DNA from: Anisakis pegreffii
Lineage: Eukaryota > Nematoda > Chromadorea > Rhabditida > Anisakidae
Direction of reading: 5' to 3'
DNA length: 64,000 nucleotides
Assembly (NCBI GenBank): GCA_035041965.1
Contig: JAPYMA010001582.1
Coordinates: 186,001 to 250,000 of the forward strand
Below are positions 62,507 to 64,000 of the stretch, in pieces (within the stretch, counting starts at the first letter, position 1; the number at the start of each line of letters is the position of its first letter). The position numbers and the translations under genes were made by a program. The notes under the pieces are model-generated. The model searched no databases and had not been told where the DNA came from. It saw nothing but the letters and a program-made list of their open reading frames with translations.

Positions 62507-62767
62507 ATGTTTCGATCGACAAGGCTGCAACAGCTCTTTCGCAGTAATACGCGGATGGATCAGACAGTTCATGTTAGCATGTCATTGGTTTCATTCAGCG
62601 GTACTTCCACTCTTGTACAACAGTTAAAAGGTATAATGAAGAAATCAGTGGAAGAAGCTTCCATCTGCAAATTTCACTATACACAGAATATCTTTGTTTT
62701 CGGAGACTTGCACAAACAACAAAGTAAAATTTTGAAGAATGAGGCCGAGAACGCTCCAAGATTCTAA
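62507..62767 (+). CDS. Orphan 86-residue ORF with ATG start
   Basis: A single frame beginning MFRSTRLQQLFRSNTRMD and continuing TSTLVQQLKGIMKKSVEEAS, then NIFVFGDLHKQQSKIL, ends ENAPRF. The composition is balanced and protein-like. An acceptor-like CGCTCCAG lies about 30 bases upstream. There is no signal peptide and no recognised family. It sits on the same strand between the PPxY gene and the astacin-like gene. Confidence 0.3.
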   Translation: MFRSTRLQQLFRSNTRMDQTVHVSMSLVSFSGTSTLVQQLKGIMKKSVEEASICKFHYTQNIFVFGDLHKQQSKILKNEAENAPRF

Positions 62768-62843
62768 ATTCGTGAGCAGAATGCGTTTTTGCAGGCAATA
62801 TTCAAACAATCAGAATGCATTTTTGCACGTTTTTTGCATCATT

Positions 62844-63107
62844 TCAATGCGACGATATTCTTTGACAAATCTCTTGTCTTGAATCAAATTTATCGGGATA
62901 AAGGAATACCGTTAAGCGAATACGATTGCTTTCTTCATTTCGACACCTAATCAAATAGTCAATCGTCTGAATAGAGGCACTCTTTGCTGTCGCCTCTAAA
63001 TTGAGGGATTTGTATTGATCAGCTGAACGATCTGTGCAAATAAATGATCGACAAAACAAAAAACAGTTTGAATGCAGTTTGAGATTTAGATTGAATAAAC
63101 AAAGCAT
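62844..63107 (-). CDS. Orphan 87-residue minus-strand ORF with ATG start
   Basis: The frame starts MLCLFNLNLKLHSNCFLFC, a weak signal-like start. It continues SLNLEATAKSASIQTIDYLI and NRIRLTVFLYPDKFDS and ends ICQRISSH. The central part is protein-like, but no splice signals, neighbours or family support it. Confidence 0.25.
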   Translation of the reverse strand: MLCLFNLNLKLHSNCFLFCRSFICTDRSADQYKSLNLEATAKSASIQTIDYLIRCRNEESNRIRLTVFLYPDKFDSRQEICQRISSH

Positions 63108-63416
63108 GAATGAGTAAAAAACAATAATAAGTTTTGTGATGAAAAGGATTCCTGTTATTGTTCATTAGGAGGGTGTTTACGTAATTTGATTGCAATGAGA
63201 ATCTCGAGGTATTCAGTTAAGAGTAGCTGCTGAAGTGAGTGAAATCAATGAATAGGAGCCAGCAAAAATAACAGCTGTCTGCATCAACACCTAAAATGGT
63301 TATTATTTTCACACCTTTTCGCTGCGCACATGAAAAGAAAATCTGCGATCAGGTGTTCAAATATCCCTCAAGACAATGTGACAGACGAGACGGGCTTACC
63401 GGAAAGCCATAACAAG

Positions 63417-63435
63417 ATCGCCTTTATAAGGCGAT
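63417..63435. promoter_or_regulatory. TATA-like palindrome upstream of the astacin-like gene
   Basis: ATCGCCTT-TAT-AAGGCGAT is an exact inverted repeat whose centre is TTTATAAG, about 45 bases upstream of the ATG at 63473. The position suits a TATA box; the palindrome could also be a dimeric factor site. Inference from position. Confidence 0.4.
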
Positions 63436-63472
63436 GATTTGAACAGCAATCATCACAATCCCTGGAACGATC

Positions 63473-63906
63473 ATGTTCACGGTATTATGGTTCGTTGCGC
63501 TTACCGCGTCAGTGATCGATGCTGAAGAGCTTCAGGTGGATATTTGGTGTTGTTCCGTTTCATCGTTTAATTTGCAGTTATTTTGAGCTTGATCTTGAAA
63601 ATTTTCCATCCTTGAGAATGAGCTGTTTTCATGTGAATGAGTGAACACTCTTTGAGCTAGGAAATGACCGATGCGCTAGAAATCGAACGACTGAGAACAC
63701 TATTTATATGAGGAGGATTAGGTACTTTTTGAGCGTTATTTTTTGCGCCTGACAGACCGAATCTAATTTTCAGTTCAATCACATGGTACCAGACACAGAA
63801 ACAAGTCTAACAGTTGAGGATTTCCGACTCGCCAAGGATTTGCCGAACATATCTCCTCCGAATGACTCGGAAATGTACTACGCGCATCGATTCGAGGGCG
63901 ATATCG
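63473..63906 (+). CDS. Start of a secreted astacin-type metalloprotease (propeptide), continues past window
   Basis: Exon 1 (63473-63535) encodes a signal peptide (MFTVLWFVALTASVIDA) and ends CTTCAG|GTGGAT. Exon 2 (63774 on) follows ATCTAATTTTCAG in phase 0 and reads LTVEDFRLAKDLPNISP, then SEMYYAHRFEGDIGL. The FxGD pattern in HRFEGDI matches the aspartate-switch motif of astacin propeptides, which holds the zinc in the latent enzyme. If unspliced the frame ends at TGA 63920; a donor ATATCG|GTTTGT at 63906 would let the gene continue to its catalytic domain, which would lie outside the window. The assignment rests on one short motif plus the signal peptide. The alternative is a small secreted peptide of 68 residues. 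Confidence 0.5.
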
Positions 63907-64000
63907 GTTTGTCGTCGTGAAGAATAAATTTTGTCTGATGAATGATAAATAAAATGCACTTATCATCACCCAATAATTCATGGTATTTAGACTGAAGTGA

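Overview
The window looks like nuclear DNA of a nematode, probably a parasitic or ascarid-like species with a fairly large genome. It is AT-rich and sparsely genic, and its genes are split into short exons. The 5' splice sites are GT(A/G)AG(T)-like and the 3' splice sites are TTTTCAG-like. Several start codons sit a few bases after an orphan TTTCAG-type acceptor, as expected for spliced-leader trans-splicing. The families present (SH2-only protein with a FES/FER-type linker, CK1/TTBK-like small kinase, class 3 secreted lipase, DMSR-like peptide GPCR, astacin-type propeptide) are all at home in nematodes. There are no bacterial operons, phage, CRISPR arrays or convincing tRNA or rRNA genes. The species is inferred, not shown.

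Left part (1-17,100). On the minus strand an unrecognised exon (671-863) runs off towards the left edge. On the plus strand a tiny four-exon gene (1525-2787) is followed after about 135 bases by an SH2-only gene (2923-4060), a spacing typical of nematode operons. Three well-resolved minus-strand genes follow: a secreted cysteine-containing protein with a tetra-arginine site (5136-6000, first exon not found), a complete 379-residue class 3 lipase (7874-10661, seven exons) and a complete 333-residue TTBK/CK1-like kinase (13256-17005, seven exons). One kinase exon starts at a non-AG acceptor.

Middle part (17,100-52,800). This is mostly gene-poor AT-rich sequence. It holds simple repeats, three striking perfect inverted repeats (25815-25872, 38940-39006, 42067-42123) and several coding-like exons that I cannot name (35801-36076 minus; 38262-38759, 40885-41283 and 43928-44450 plus). 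Some may be pieces of one larger plus-strand membrane-protein gene.

Right part (52,800-64,000). An eight-exon DMSR/FMRFamide-receptor-like GPCR (52907-59158, 627 residues with a cytoplasmic tail of about 260 residues) is followed by a duplicated 72-base segment, an (ATT)n tract, a two-exon single-pass membrane protein with two PPxY motifs (61331-62008), two orphan ORFs, and the first two exons of a secreted protein with an astacin-like propeptide (63473-63906) that continues beyond the window.

All exon models were assembled by eye from splice signals, phase continuity and protein similarity. No search was run. Phase sums were checked for the SH2, lipase, kinase, GPCR and PPxY genes and are consistent throughout.
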